Notes: a model not told the origin generated them from the letters alone. A DNA stretch of 64,000 bases from an uncultured Elusimicrobiales bacterium (GCA_944324645.1 CALUXB010000001.1:248001-312000); one strand, 5' to 3'; counted from the first letter of the stretch, positions 50,366 through 59,403 are shown. Program-made: numbers and translations.

Positions 50366-50371
50366 TACAAT
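50366..50371 (+). promoter_or_regulatory. -10 box of the ClC gene, leaderless arrangement
   Basis: TACAAT followed by six bases (ACATCT) and then ATG 50378. Confidence 0.55.
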
Positions 50372-50377
50372 ACATCT

Positions 50378-51748
50378 ATGTTTAATTACCGGACACACCG
50401 TAATTTTTGGAACATTGTGAAGTGGTTTTTTCTCTCTACTTTTATTGGTGCAATCGTAGGGATGGTGGATGCCGTGTTTCTAAAAACGCTGGACGCTGCC
50501 ATAGGGTGGCGTTCCCGTTTTCCGTTATATTTTGTGGGGCTTCCCATTTTTCTGTATATAATTTGGTTGTTGGCACGCAAAACCGCACCGCAAGCGCAGG
50601 ATTATTCTACCGATGCAGTAATCAACAAAATCAACTCCTATCGTCCTATAGGGTTGTTGTCTGCAGCCAAATCGTTGGTATTAAGCATTTTTACGATGAC
50701 GGTGGGCGGTTCTGCCGGGAAGGAAGCCCCGTGCGCCGATGCCGGGGCCGGGTTAGGTTCGGTGGTGGGGCGGATATTCCGTATGAATTTGGAAGATCAG
50801 CGTAAGATGATGATCTGCGGCGTCAGTGCCGGGTTTGCCGGCGTATTTGGGGTGCCCATATCGGGGGCATTGTTTGGTTTGGAAGTACTATGGGTGGGCC
50901 ATATCTTTTATGATGTAATGTTTCCGGCTTTTATTGCCGGAATTACCGCTTTCCAGGTAACTACGTGGCTGGGGGTAGATTATATTTACCATCCGATGAA
51001 TTTTGCTCCGGTGTTTGCAGAACAGTTTTTCTTAAAAGTGTTGATTGCAGGTCTGTTTTTTGGCGTAGTGTCCATTATGTTCACGGAAGTAATGAAATTT
51101 ATGAAGGTGCTTTTCCGTTATATTTCACTGCGTTTTTCCCCGTTTTGGCGCTGTTTTATTGGTGGGGCGATATTGGTGGCGGTAGGGCTGTTAACTTCCC
51201 CGCTGTATTTGGGGTTGGGATTAGATGGCTTTAACGGTGTTTTGGCAGGGGGAGAACTGCATTCTCCGTTTGGTTTTTTGATTAAAACCTTTACAACGGC
51301 CGTTACTTTTGCGGCCGGAGGAGTGGGCGGCATCGTAACGCCGATTTTCTTTGTGGGGGCGCAAGCAGGGGCCACGCTGGCCCCGTTGCTGGGCACCGAC
51401 GCTACAACAATGGCGGCTCTTGGCCTCGTGGCTGTGCTGGCCGGGGCGGCTAATACGCCGCTTTCTGCCAGTATTATGGCAATAGAGCTTTTTGGAGCGG
51501 AGATTGCGCCCTATGCGGCGGTGGCGTGTGTGGTCAGCTTTTTATTGACCGGTCAAAAAAGTGTGTTTGGCAGCCAGCGTATTTCGTTTGATAAAGACCA
51601 ACAAGATACACCAATGCCACTTAATTATGATCGCCCGGATAGGGCGCGTCGTATGTCTGGGCGAAAGGGATTGCTTCTTAAAACATTTAAAGAAATGTCT
51701 AAACACTTAATACCCAATCCAAAAGGATTTGATGACGATAATAAATAG
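50378..51748 (+). CDS. ClC family chloride channel/transporter
   Basis: A 456-residue membrane protein with about ten to twelve helices. ClC motifs: GSAGKEAPCADAGAGLGS near residue 110 (with the gating Glu as in GREGP), VSAGFAGVFGVPISGALFGLE near residue 150, GGVGGIVTPIFFVGA near residue 310, and NTPLSASIMAIELFG. The Lys in GKEAP replaces the usual Arg/Ser. Without CBS domains. It may exchange Cl- and protons or carry fluoride-like anions; specificity cannot be assigned. The predicted mRNA is leaderless. Confidence 0.88.
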   Translation: MFNYRTHRNFWNIVKWFFLSTFIGAIVGMVDAVFLKTLDAAIGWRSRFPLYFVGLPIFLYIIWLLARKTAPQAQDYSTDAVINKINSYRPIGLLSAAKSLVLSIFTMTVGGSAGKEAPCADAGAGLGSVVGRIFRMNLEDQRKMMICGVSAGFAGVFGVPISGALFGLEVLWVGHIFYDVMFPAFIAGITAFQVTTWLGVDYIYHPMNFAPVFAEQFFLKVLIAGLFFGVVSIMFTEVMKFMKVLFRYISLRFSPFWRCFIGGAILVAVGLLTSPLYLGLGLDGFNGVLAGGELHSPFGFLIKTFTTAVTFAAGGVGGIVTPIFFVGAQAGATLAPLLGTDATTMAALGLVAVLAGAANTPLSASIMAIELFGAEIAPYAAVACVVSFLLTGQKSVFGSQRISFDKDQQDTPMPLNYDRPDRARRMSGRKGLLLKTFKEMSKHLIPNPKGFDDDNK

Positions 51749-51804
51749 CAGAGAATGCTATAATAGCAAATACTACAAGTAGGTATGGCAGGGAGGCATA
51801 TAGA

Positions 51805-53535
51805 ATGAAAAAACGATTGCAGGCTTTTACATTAACAGAACTGTTAGTGGTGGTAATCGTACTGGGTATTTTGGCTGCTGTAGCCGTGCCTAAGTTTTCG
51901 CGTGTCTTAGAAACACGGCGTACGGCGGAAGCGGAAGAAATGCTTTCGGCAGTACGTATGGAGCAAGAAAAACGCTGTACGTTAGGGCAAGGATATACGG
52001 GTGATTTTAGCAAGATGAGCACGGTAGCGTATGCCAATATAGGCAATTCGCAAGCCAAGACTGGGAACTATACTTACACATTGACAGCTACCGGGGTTTC
52101 TGCGAAGCGAGGAGGGGAAAATTATGTGTTGAAGATTCCTTCCTACAAGACAGGGGAAATTTGCTGTGAAGGGGAAGGATGTGAGGCGTTAAATAAAAGT
52201 TATCCATCTTGTAGCGCTGTAAGTATGCCGGAAGTTGATGAGTGTGCAGCGCTGGATGTGCCAGTGTCAGGTGAAGGAGAAGCAGACGCCTGCCAGACCA
52301 ATCCGAACGATTGCAGCTGTTCCACTTTTGCTCAAGAGAATCCTTGCTTATGTGATGAATCTTATAAAGAAGCCCATATGTGTGAGTGCTCCCCCAGCAC
52401 GCAGGCCTGCTGCGAAGAAGGGGAGGAATGGAATGAGCAAACAAAGCAGTGTGAACAAGCCTGTACCCCGACATATGAAGAAATAGGGGAAATAAACCTA
52501 TTGGACGCATATGATGACTGCGATGGGGACACCATCAATAGATATGTTTGTACGGGAGACTTTTCTGGCACGTGTACTGATGCATATCAATCCCGCTCTG
52601 CGGTAGGGGGGCAGCTTCCTTCTGTTGGGGTTGACACAGGGGATGAGTATGTTGCGGAGAGCAACCCTTTATCAACAACAGCGAGCAGCAGGGTTGAAAC
52701 AATAAACTCAGGCAAGAATTTTCAACGTGTAACGATGAAGCTCAGAAAAGTGACGTGCTGTGGCGACGGTAACGGCGGCGGCCAAGATCAAACTTGTATC
52801 CAAGAACCAAACCAAGAGGTCTGCTGTACGGAAAACCAGGTGTGGACGGGAACGGAGTGCCGCGATAAGACGGCGTGCGAGTTGGACCCGAACAGCTGCT
52901 CTTGTGAGGATTATGCCCAAGAGCACGTGTGTGAATGCCGGCCGACGTGTGAAGCCTGCCCGGACTATGCAGAGCAGAACCAGTGCAAATGTAACCCGTC
53001 CCAAGCAACTTGTTGCAGTGCAGAAGAATTAGCGGGTGGTATGAGATATGATGAAAATGAAAAAGATTGCGTGTGCCCGGAAGGTACAAAATGGAGCGGT
53101 AACAGCTGCAAACAAATTATTTACTGTATAGTCTCTGGCAGCTATAAGTACTCCACTCCGGAACCGATGGTAGGCTCTGCTGGCGCTACAACGACAGTGG
53201 GGGTTTCTTGGCAGATGACAAGTGGGTATAATACGCAGGTGCTTACTTCTTGTTCGAGCAGCAAGGCTACTATTTACTGCCGCCCTGGACAACCCTGCGA
53301 TTGCTCTCCGGGGAAATCGTATATAATGGATACATATAATTTCTCTTGCCGGTATAATAAGGAGGGTTTAAGCTATTATAAGGCTGCCGGCTTCTGTGGC
53401 AGATGCGGAGAAGTGACAGATCGCAGCCAGTGTATCTCTTGGGATTCCCTGCAGAATACGAACTGCTTTACTCCTGGCGCCGCCTCTGGTATGGAGCAGG
53501 AAACTCCTAATACAGGTTTTGAACTGGCCCATTAA
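51805..53535 (+). CDS. Very large cysteine-rich type IV pilin-like protein
   Basis: A 576-residue prepilin, about three times the normal length. It begins MKKRLQAFTLTELLVVV; the residue before the cleavage site is Ala rather than Gly, and Glu5 is kept. After the helix and a pilin-type domain (to about residue 120) comes a region of roughly 450 residues with about 50 cysteines. Two related blocks can be seen: NPNDCSCSTFAQENPCLC, near residue 165, and DPNSCSCEDYAQEHVCEC, near residue 360. They are EGF-like or knottin-like in spacing. A tip adhesin or surface-binding pilin is a plausible role. GGGAGG lies before the ATG. A terminator follows. Confidence 0.85.
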   Translation: MKKRLQAFTLTELLVVVIVLGILAAVAVPKFSRVLETRRTAEAEEMLSAVRMEQEKRCTLGQGYTGDFSKMSTVAYANIGNSQAKTGNYTYTLTATGVSAKRGGENYVLKIPSYKTGEICCEGEGCEALNKSYPSCSAVSMPEVDECAALDVPVSGEGEADACQTNPNDCSCSTFAQENPCLCDESYKEAHMCECSPSTQACCEEGEEWNEQTKQCEQACTPTYEEIGEINLLDAYDDCDGDTINRYVCTGDFSGTCTDAYQSRSAVGGQLPSVGVDTGDEYVAESNPLSTTASSRVETINSGKNFQRVTMKLRKVTCCGDGNGGGQDQTCIQEPNQEVCCTENQVWTGTECRDKTACELDPNSCSCEDYAQEHVCECRPTCEACPDYAEQNQCKCNPSQATCCSAEELAGGMRYDENEKDCVCPEGTKWSGNSCKQIIYCIVSGSYKYSTPEPMVGSAGATTTVGVSWQMTSGYNTQVLTSCSSSKATIYCRPGQPCDCSPGKSYIMDTYNFSCRYNKEGLSYYKAAGFCGRCGEVTDRSQCISWDSLQNTNCFTPGAASGMEQETPNTGFELAH

Positions 53536-53540
53536 CAATA

Positions 53541-53570
53541 AAATCCCCGTGGTTATCCACGGGGATTTTT
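53541..53570 (+). terminator. Intrinsic terminator after cysteine-rich pilin
   Basis: AAATCCCCGTGG and CCACGGGGATTT pair around TTAT, followed by T. Confidence 0.92.
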
Positions 53571-53704
53571 ATAAATACTTTTCACAATAGAGTCCAGAGG
53601 ATAAATGTGAGCTATAAAATGTGAAAAGAGACATAGATGTACAAGGTTATTTATAAAGAGATTAAACGAAGAGCAATATCATAGAGCGGAACTGTAATGT
53701 TAAG

Positions 53705-53744
53705 AAAACAGAAGCCCCGTGGCTGCCCACAGGGCTTCTGTTTT
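53705..53744 (-). terminator. Terminator of the 162-codon minus-strand gene
   Basis: AAAACAGAAGCCC and GGGCTTCTGTTTT form a long, nearly perfect stem with an inner GTGG/CCAC, and T tails in both directions. Confidence 0.85.
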
Positions 53745-53750
53745 AAAAAA

Positions 53751-54239
53751 CTAATCTTCAAAGTCTGTTTCTTCCGCTTCCAAGTCGCGGGCGAATTGAG
53801 CCCATTGGTCGCGGGAAGCTTCCAGTTTTAACGTCAGCCCGGTGTCTGAATATTCAGCATAGGGTTTATCTGCCAAAATATTTTGGTCCAGCTTGATTTC
53901 CATAAAAAAAGGCGTTTGCCCGGGCATTTCTGCGCGGCAAGCGCACCCTAGGGCCGATTTGGGAGCCATAAAAACAGCTACTTTGGGCTCCAACATAATC
54001 CAGTTATCCGCCTGCCCGTTGGACAAAGTGTTTAAGATAAAAGCAGACAAATAAGGGGCTTGGGCGTCTTTAAGCGCTACAAATTTTTCGGCAAATTCAT
54101 CAGAAAAAAGCGGCGTATTTTTATAATACAGCCCAATTTCATATTCCAGGCAAGGTTCCTCGCTTCCTTCATCATACCAGCGGGAGATGGGGGTAATGTC
54201 TAACTCTAATCCTTCTTTTCCATATTTGATGTGGGCCAT
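53751..54239 (-). CDS. Conserved-looking acidic protein of unknown function
   Basis: A 162-residue cytoplasmic protein, strongly acidic, with no signal or membrane segment. It begins MAHIKYGKEGLELDITPISRWY. It has a pair of cysteines (CACRAEM near residue 100) and an acidic end DLEAEETDFED. I do not recognise a family; the composition and size recall some immunity-type proteins, but nothing around it supports that. GAGGAAA lies before ATG 54239, and a strong terminator follows, so it is a monocistronic gene. Confidence 0.65.
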   Translation of the reverse strand: MAHIKYGKEGLELDITPISRWYDEGSEEPCLEYEIGLYYKNTPLFSDEFAEKFVALKDAQAPYLSAFILNTLSNGQADNWIMLEPKVAVFMAPKSALGCACRAEMPGQTPFFMEIKLDQNILADKPYAEYSDTGLTLKLEASRDQWAQFARDLEAEETDFED

Positions 54240-54346
54240 AATTTCCTCTGTAAATAAAGTTTTCTATATTATGGCAAATTTGCGGCTTTTTTGAAGGGAT
54301 TTTTAACAATAGGAGTATTTCTGACAAGCGTACCAGAGAGAAAAAA

Positions 54347-54433
54347 CGGAAGGGGAGGGATTCGAACCCTCGGTGGAGTTGCCCCCACATCAGTTTTCAA
54401 GACTGACGCCTTAAACCGCTCGGCCACCCTTCC
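54347..54433 (-). tRNA. tRNA-Ser (anticodon TGA)
   Basis: An 87-base class II tRNA with a long variable arm. Acceptor GGAAGGG / CCCTTCC, anticodon loop CTTGAAAA with TGA, T-arm GAGGGTTCGAATCCCTC. CCA is not encoded. Confidence 0.94.
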
Positions 54434-54644
54434 AATATCTTTATTTTATTAATTTTCAGACCTGCAGGGAAAGACCATTTTAGTCTTGCTGTGCAGGGCG
54501 TTGCAAAAAGGCAGTCCCCTGTTTTGGGAAAAATCAGCCCCTCTATAAAGCCTGCTTGTCCTCACGGTTTGGCTATATTTGGCTTGGTGTGTGGGGACTG
54601 CGTAGCACTTGGGAAACTGATATAATAAATAAAAGAGGTATTGT

Positions 54645-55286
54645 ATGACTCAAGCAACAGTTGTATATCGTTTTAAAAACGGTTTGTATATCAATTTAAC
54701 CAACCGCTGCCCCAATCTGTGTACTTTTTGTATTAAAACCAAATGGCATATGCAGTTTGACGGGCATAATTTGGATTTGCAGGGGAAAGAGCCCTCTGCC
54801 CAAGAAATTTTGGATTTATTGGATAAAGAATTGCGTGCCGCTCCCGCCGCTGAAGTGGTATTTTGCGGATACGGAGAGCCGACAATGCGCCTAGACACTG
54901 TGCTTGCTGTTGGACGTGCCTTAAAAAAAGCCCAGGCCGCGGGGGAGTATCCTTCTTTCAAAATCCGTTTAAATACCAACGGTTTGGGAAGTCTCATTAA
55001 CCACCGTGATATCGTGCCCGATTTGCGCAGCGCGGTAGATGTGGTCTATGTGAGTTTGAATGCAGAAAATGAAACGCTCTGGCGCAAACTGCTGCGTCCG
55101 GCGCCGGGGTATGAAAAGGGCTTTGCTTATGTGTTGGATTTTTTAAAGGGTTGCGCTGCAGCCGGTTTTGACCGGGTGGCTGCCAGCTGCGTGGATAACA
55201 CCGAGGCCGACCCTGCCGCTGTGCGTGCGCTGGCGGCGTCTTGCGGAGCCGATTTTAATGAACGGGAGTATTTAAATGAACAGTAA
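54645..55286 (+). CDS. Radical SAM protein (TatD-associated type)
   Basis: A 213-residue radical SAM enzyme. The cluster motif is CPNLCTFC near residue 24 (C-x3-C-x2-C), followed by VVFCGYGEPTMR near residue 72 and LNTNGLGSLI, both typical of this small family. The size and motifs match the radical SAM subgroup that is often next to TatD nuclease genes, but no tatD gene is next to it here. Its substrate is unknown. AGAGG precedes ATG 54645, with TATAAT upstream. It overlaps the next gene by eleven bases. Confidence 0.8.
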   Translation: MTQATVVYRFKNGLYINLTNRCPNLCTFCIKTKWHMQFDGHNLDLQGKEPSAQEILDLLDKELRAAPAAEVVFCGYGEPTMRLDTVLAVGRALKKAQAAGEYPSFKIRLNTNGLGSLINHRDIVPDLRSAVDVVYVSLNAENETLWRKLLRPAPGYEKGFAYVLDFLKGCAAAGFDRVAASCVDNTEADPAAVRALAASCGADFNEREYLNEQ

Positions 55287-55731
55287 AAAACCCGGTGCGC
55301 TGTTTGTGTTGTTTTTATTGCTGATTTGCGCCACTTTGACGTGGTTTTTTACCGCTGGAGAGGACTATTACGATTATGCTTCCAGCTCAGTGGAAGGGGC
55401 GGCGCAAACGGCCCCGCTGGAAAAAGATGATTTGACGGCTTTGAGCAAGAAGCCCAAAGAAAAGTTTAATACAGAAATTAAGTTTCGCAACTTTTTTTTA
55501 ACGGCTCCCAATGCCCAGCAAGTGGAATTACAAGCCGATTTTAACGGTTGGGGCAAAACTCCGATTAAACTCAAAAAATATGCCCGCGGTTATTTTGAAA
55601 CATCCTTAGCTTTGCCTGCCGGCGAATATAAATATGTGTTTGTGGCGGACGGTAAAGACGTGCTGGACCCAACCAATATGGACCGCGTGGAGGAAAACGG
55701 CCGTACGGTATGCATAAAGACAATCCGATAA
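55276..55731 (+). CDS. Membrane-anchored CBM48 (glycogen-binding-like) protein
   Basis: A 151-residue protein. A membrane anchor lies at about residues 7-26 and a CBM48/AMPK-type carbohydrate-binding domain at about 70-150 (VELQADFNGWGKTPIKL, then ALPAGEYKYVFVADG and DPTN). In this family the Trp in NGW and the later residues bind starch or glycogen. The protein has no catalytic domain. It lies between a radical SAM gene and tsaE, and overlaps both. Its role is unclear. Membrane anchoring with a glycogen-binding fold is unusual. Confidence 0.75.
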   Translation: MNSKKPGALFVLFLLLICATLTWFFTAGEDYYDYASSSVEGAAQTAPLEKDDLTALSKKPKEKFNTEIKFRNFFLTAPNAQQVELQADFNGWGKTPIKLKKYARGYFETSLALPAGEYKYVFVADGKDVLDPTNMDRVEENGRTVCIKTIR

Positions 55732-56207
55732 ACGACGAAAAAATTCTATATACCTCTTCGGCTGAGCAGACCCGGCAAATGGCGCGGGATTTTGCCGCCC
55801 TTTTGCGCGGGGGGGAAATTGTATTTCTGCGTGGGCCGATTGGCGCGGGGAAAACCGTTTTTGTCAAAGGGGTAGCAGAAGCGCTGGGGATGAAAAGTTC
55901 TCCCACCAGTGCCAGCTTTAGCTTAATGAAACGCTACCAAAAAGGCTCAAAGACTCTCTTTCATATTGATTTGTTCCGTCTAAGCGCAGGGGAAGTGTTT
56001 AATTTGGGCTTTGAAGAGATGCTGGAAGATGAAAAAGCGGTCATTTTGGCAGAATGGCCGGACCCGCTGGCTGCGATGATGCCGCAGGACCGGCTGGAAA
56101 TGGATTTTACCTTATGCGGCGGAGATGAGCGGCGCATTTCTTTGCGTGCCAGCGGCCCCGTTTCGCGTGCATTGGCGGAGGAATTATGGCAAAGCCAAAA
56201 CAAATAA
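55710..56207 (+). CDS. tsaE: tRNA threonylcarbamoyladenosine biosynthesis ATPase TsaE
   Basis: A 165-residue P-loop ATPase needed for t6A37 modification, acting with TsaB and TsaD. The Walker A is GPIGAGKTVFVKG near residue 43, then SPTSASFSLMKRY and the Walker B region HIDLFRL, and AEWPD near the C-terminus. It is followed by tsaB with an overlap of 22 bases. Confidence 0.92.
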   Translation: MHKDNPINDEKILYTSSAEQTRQMARDFAALLRGGEIVFLRGPIGAGKTVFVKGVAEALGMKSSPTSASFSLMKRYQKGSKTLFHIDLFRLSAGEVFNLGFEEMLEDEKAVILAEWPDPLAAMMPQDRLEMDFTLCGGDERRISLRASGPVSRALAEELWQSQNK

Positions 56208-56875
56208 CGCTGGGGATGGACAGCTCCGGCCCGACATTGGCCGTCTGCGCCAGCGACGGGATGAAGATAACCGCCCTGCATCATACGGGGATTAAACAAG
56301 AGCAGTTCTTGCTGCCTTTGGTGCAGCGGCTGCTTCAAAAGGCTGGGGGAGAGTTGACCGATGTAAAAAAAGTTTTTATCGTGCGTGGACCTGGGCGTTT
56401 TACGGGCATACGCATTTCTTTAACTTTTGCCTCTATGCTCAAATATTTAAACGGGGCGTCTGTTTCCGGAGCGACTTTATTTGATATCTTGCGCTGCCAA
56501 GCAAACCAGTCCCGTTCTTTTGCGGCTTGGAAAAAAGAGAATCCGTCCGGTGTGCTGGCCGTAGTGCTGCACGCATTTAGAGAAGAATATTTTTTGCAAA
56601 TTTTTGACGGCAGCGGTTCAGGCCCGGTTTGGCTGGACAAAGCGGAACTGCTGGCCCGGCTGGGGGCGCGCAAAGAACCTTTGTATTGTGCCGGAACGGA
56701 CCGGGACGGAACCTCTTTGGCGGAGCTGTTGGGGGATAAATATCGCTTGGCCCCGCTGGCGGAATGCCGCGTACAGCCGCAGACTTTAATTAATTTAAGT
56801 GCAGACCCCTCTTATGAAAAAGACGCGCTGGAGCCGCTTTATTTAAAACCGGCACGCTTTGAGCTGGGCCGATGA
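56186..56875 (+). CDS. tsaB: tRNA threonylcarbamoyladenosine biosynthesis protein TsaB
   Basis: A 229-residue ASKHA-fold protein. The N-terminal LGMDSSGPTLAVCA, and VRGPGRFTGIRISLTFA near residue 65, correspond to the TsaB pattern GPGSFTGLRIG. It acts as the partner of TsaD in t6A synthesis and has lost catalytic activity itself. It overlaps tsaE and rimI, which is a conserved order. Confidence 0.9.
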   Translation: MAKPKQITLGMDSSGPTLAVCASDGMKITALHHTGIKQEQFLLPLVQRLLQKAGGELTDVKKVFIVRGPGRFTGIRISLTFASMLKYLNGASVSGATLFDILRCQANQSRSFAAWKKENPSGVLAVVLHAFREEYFLQIFDGSGSGPVWLDKAELLARLGARKEPLYCAGTDRDGTSLAELLGDKYRLAPLAECRVQPQTLINLSADPSYEKDALEPLYLKPARFELGR

Positions 56876-57306
56876 AGCTGCGCCTGGCCTTGCTTTCGGA
56901 TGCAGCGGCTTTAGCGGCGGTGGAAGCCACCCGTCCGCAGGCGGCCGGCTGGAAAGAAGAAGGTTTTGCCGCTGAACTGCAGCAGCCTTGCGCCCGGATT
57001 TGGTGCAGTATAGAAAAAGAAAAAATAACCGGTTTTTTGGCCTTGCGCGTTACCAATGGTTTTTGTGAAATACTCAATGTGGCGGTATTGCCGTTGTGGG
57101 CAGACAAGGGCATTGGATATGCGCTGTTGACACACGCATTGGAAACAGTAAAAGCCAAAGGCCCCTGCCGCGTGACGCTGGAAGTGGCGCAAGATAATGT
57201 GGCGGCGCGTGCTTTGTATGCCAAGGCAGGTTTTAAAGCCTTGGGCCAGCGCAAAAATTTCTATGGGCCGGGGAAGGATGCTTTTATTTTGGGAATGGAT
57301 GTATGA
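56872..57306 (+). CDS. rimI: GNAT N-acetyltransferase (RimI-like)
   Basis: A 144-residue GNAT protein. Motif A is VLPLWADKGIGYALL near residue 75, and the B region is VAQDNVAARALYAKAGF. The position behind tsaE-tsaB is typical of RimI, which acetylates the N-terminus of ribosomal protein bS18. The substrate is inferred from gene order. It overlaps both neighbours by four bases. Confidence 0.85.
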   Translation: MKLRLALLSDAAALAAVEATRPQAAGWKEEGFAAELQQPCARIWCSIEKEKITGFLALRVTNGFCEILNVAVLPLWADKGIGYALLTHALETVKAKGPCRVTLEVAQDNVAARALYAKAGFKALGQRKNFYGPGKDAFILGMDV

Positions 57307-58868
57307 AACGAAATCTTTTTCTTTTTTTACTGGTGTTGGGCTGCAGCGGCTTTGCTTTGGGTAAAACGCTGCCTTTGAGCCCGCAAGGCAAGGCGCAGGC
57401 TGCTTTGTATTTGGATTTTTTGCAAGCGGCTCAAGCGGAAGTGCGCCTGGAAGAAAACTATTGCGACCAATATCGCAGCCTGTTGCCCCGCGCCCCTCAA
57501 GATAAATATTTACTTCGTTTGCTAATGGTATGTGCTTTAAGCCAAGACAATATAGAAGAAGCAGAACAATATATTTCTTATATTGAACAGGGGGATAACA
57601 GCGCGGAAGATTGGTCTGTCTATGCTTTTTACCTTTGGCGCAAAGGACGCCTAAAGGAAGCGCAAGAGACGTATGAAAAAGCGCTTGCTGCCGCACCGGA
57701 CGATTTGCGGATTCTGTACCAATATGTCTTGTTGTTGACTTATATAGATCCAGACCGAGCCGCTGAAAAACTGCAAGAACATAAAGAAAATTATCCTTCC
57801 ATCGCCCACGTAATTGATTATGAAATAGGCAATATCTACCGCCGCCGGCGCCAGCCGCTTAAAGCGTTGGAGTATTATAATGCCGCCACCCGCCAAGATC
57901 CCACCTATCCTGAGCCGTATTTAGCCCGTGCAGAAATGTACGAGAAAGCGTCCCAATTCTTTTTAATGCTGCACGAGCTGGAGTCTTTGGAAAGTATAGG
58001 CTATGAAAGTGCGGCAATGTACTCACGTATGGGCTCTGTGTATGTGCTTGTGCGCGATGATGCCCGGGCAAAAGACTATTTTCAGAAAGCCAAAACCTTA
58101 GACCCGGCCGATATACCAGCGGGCTATTTTTTGGCTTTGTATGCAGAACAGGAAGGCGATTTTCTAAAGGCTGCCCACTATTTGCGCGAAACGGCGGATT
58201 TTGCCCAAGATGCGGGCAAATGGTTGCAAGTGGCTTTTTACCAACAGCAGGCCGGGCAGATGAAAGAGGCTTTATCTACGCTCAAAGAAGCGTATAAACG
58301 ATTTGAGCAAAATGTGGAAATCGGTTATTTTTATGCTTTGGCTTTGCAAGATAGCGGCAAAAACCGCCAAGCTGTGCGTGTTTTGAAGCGTATATTGCAG
58401 ACCAATGCCTCCTATGAACAGGCCCGCCTGGCTTATGCGTTTGCGCTGGAAAGTTTGGGCAAATACAAAGAAATGGAAGAGCAACTGCGCCTTGTTTTAG
58501 AGCAAAATCCCCAAAATGCGGCAGCTTATAATTTGTTGGGGTTTAGTTTGGCAGACCGTAATGAACGTTTAGAAGAAGCCCAAGAATTAATTACCAAAGC
58601 ATTGGAAATCCAACCGCAGGACCGCGCTTTTATTGATTCGCTGGCGTGGGTGTATTACCGGCAGGGCAATTATGACCAAGCCTTAAAGTTGCTGGGCAGC
58701 TTGGATGAGGATTTTATAAATAATAATGCAGATGTGGCTTATCATTTGGGGGCGGTGTATGCCGCTTTGGGCAAGCCGGAGCAGGCCAAACCCTATTTAG
58801 AGCGTGCTTCGCAAGAAAACAGAGAGGCCAAAAACCTGCTTAAAAAATTGCCCCGGTCCGCTTCATAA
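57303..58868 (+). CDS. Exported tetratricopeptide-repeat protein
   Basis: A 521-residue protein with a signal peptide (about residues 1-20, LFLFLLVLGCSGFALG; the Cys before SGF suggests a lipoprotein). It has at least ten TPR-like repeats, e.g. RLKEAQETYEKALAAAPD, QPLKALEYYNAATRQDPTYPE and LGKPEQAKPYLERAS. TPR proteins of this kind act as scaffolds in envelope assembly, including pilus secretin assembly (PilF/PilW type). No specific partner can be named. It is coupled to rimI by a four-base overlap. Confidence 0.85.
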   Translation: MKRNLFLFLLVLGCSGFALGKTLPLSPQGKAQAALYLDFLQAAQAEVRLEENYCDQYRSLLPRAPQDKYLLRLLMVCALSQDNIEEAEQYISYIEQGDNSAEDWSVYAFYLWRKGRLKEAQETYEKALAAAPDDLRILYQYVLLLTYIDPDRAAEKLQEHKENYPSIAHVIDYEIGNIYRRRRQPLKALEYYNAATRQDPTYPEPYLARAEMYEKASQFFLMLHELESLESIGYESAAMYSRMGSVYVLVRDDARAKDYFQKAKTLDPADIPAGYFLALYAEQEGDFLKAAHYLRETADFAQDAGKWLQVAFYQQQAGQMKEALSTLKEAYKRFEQNVEIGYFYALALQDSGKNRQAVRVLKRILQTNASYEQARLAYAFALESLGKYKEMEEQLRLVLEQNPQNAAAYNLLGFSLADRNERLEEAQELITKALEIQPQDRAFIDSLAWVYYRQGNYDQALKLLGSLDEDFINNNADVAYHLGAVYAALGKPEQAKPYLERASQENREAKNLLKKLPRSAS

Positions 58869-58908
58869 GCTTTTGTGGCGGTTGCGGGCGGCAAACAGAT
58901 TTGCTAAT

Positions 58909-59403
58909 ATGGAATTTCACGAAAATATGGATGCAAATACAACTGGTAAGTTTAAAATAAGCCGTTTGTTGCCTTCAGACAGGATTTTTTTGGTGGAAGG
59001 CAAACCCGCCAAGGCGGAAGTGATTGGGCGTTTGACACAGGCCGTATGCCGGGGGGAGCAACAGTTGGATGCTTCTGAGGTGCTGGCCCAAGTGCTTAAA
59101 CGCGAAGAAGGCATCAGCACTACGCTAGATACGGGGCTGAGCATTCCGCACGCGCGTTTGGAAGAACTGGAAAACTTCAAAGCTGCGCTGGCAGTTTTGC
59201 CGCAGGGAATAGAAGACCCCTCTGGTCCGCATTTGGAAATAAAAGCGATGTTTTTATTTCTTTCTCCGGCCCGCCAGGCATTTTTTCAGCAGCATTTACA
59301 GATTTTGGCTTCTTTGGCTGAGGTCTTTAAGCCGGACTTTATTGCTGAGCTGGCTGCCTGTGCCGATGCGCAGGCGGTAGCCGCCAAAATAGCAGGAGAG
59401 TAA
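58909..59403 (+). CDS. PTS IIA-type (PtsN/fructose-like) phosphocarrier domain protein
   Basis: A 164-residue protein with a PTS EIIA type-2 domain: the phosphorylatable His is in TGLSIPHARLEEL near residue 80, as in GIAIPH of PtsN and FruA. About 30 residues precede the domain. No clear ribosome binding site is present; ATG 58909 or ATG 58927 could be used, and the frame is open further upstream. The gene is ten bases before an APC-type transporter with a UspA-like tail, so it may regulate that transporter. Confidence 0.8.
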   Translation: MEFHENMDANTTGKFKISRLLPSDRIFLVEGKPAKAEVIGRLTQAVCRGEQQLDASEVLAQVLKREEGISTTLDTGLSIPHARLEELENFKAALAVLPQGIEDPSGPHLEIKAMFLFLSPARQAFFQQHLQILASLAEVFKPDFIAELAACADAQAVAAKIAGE

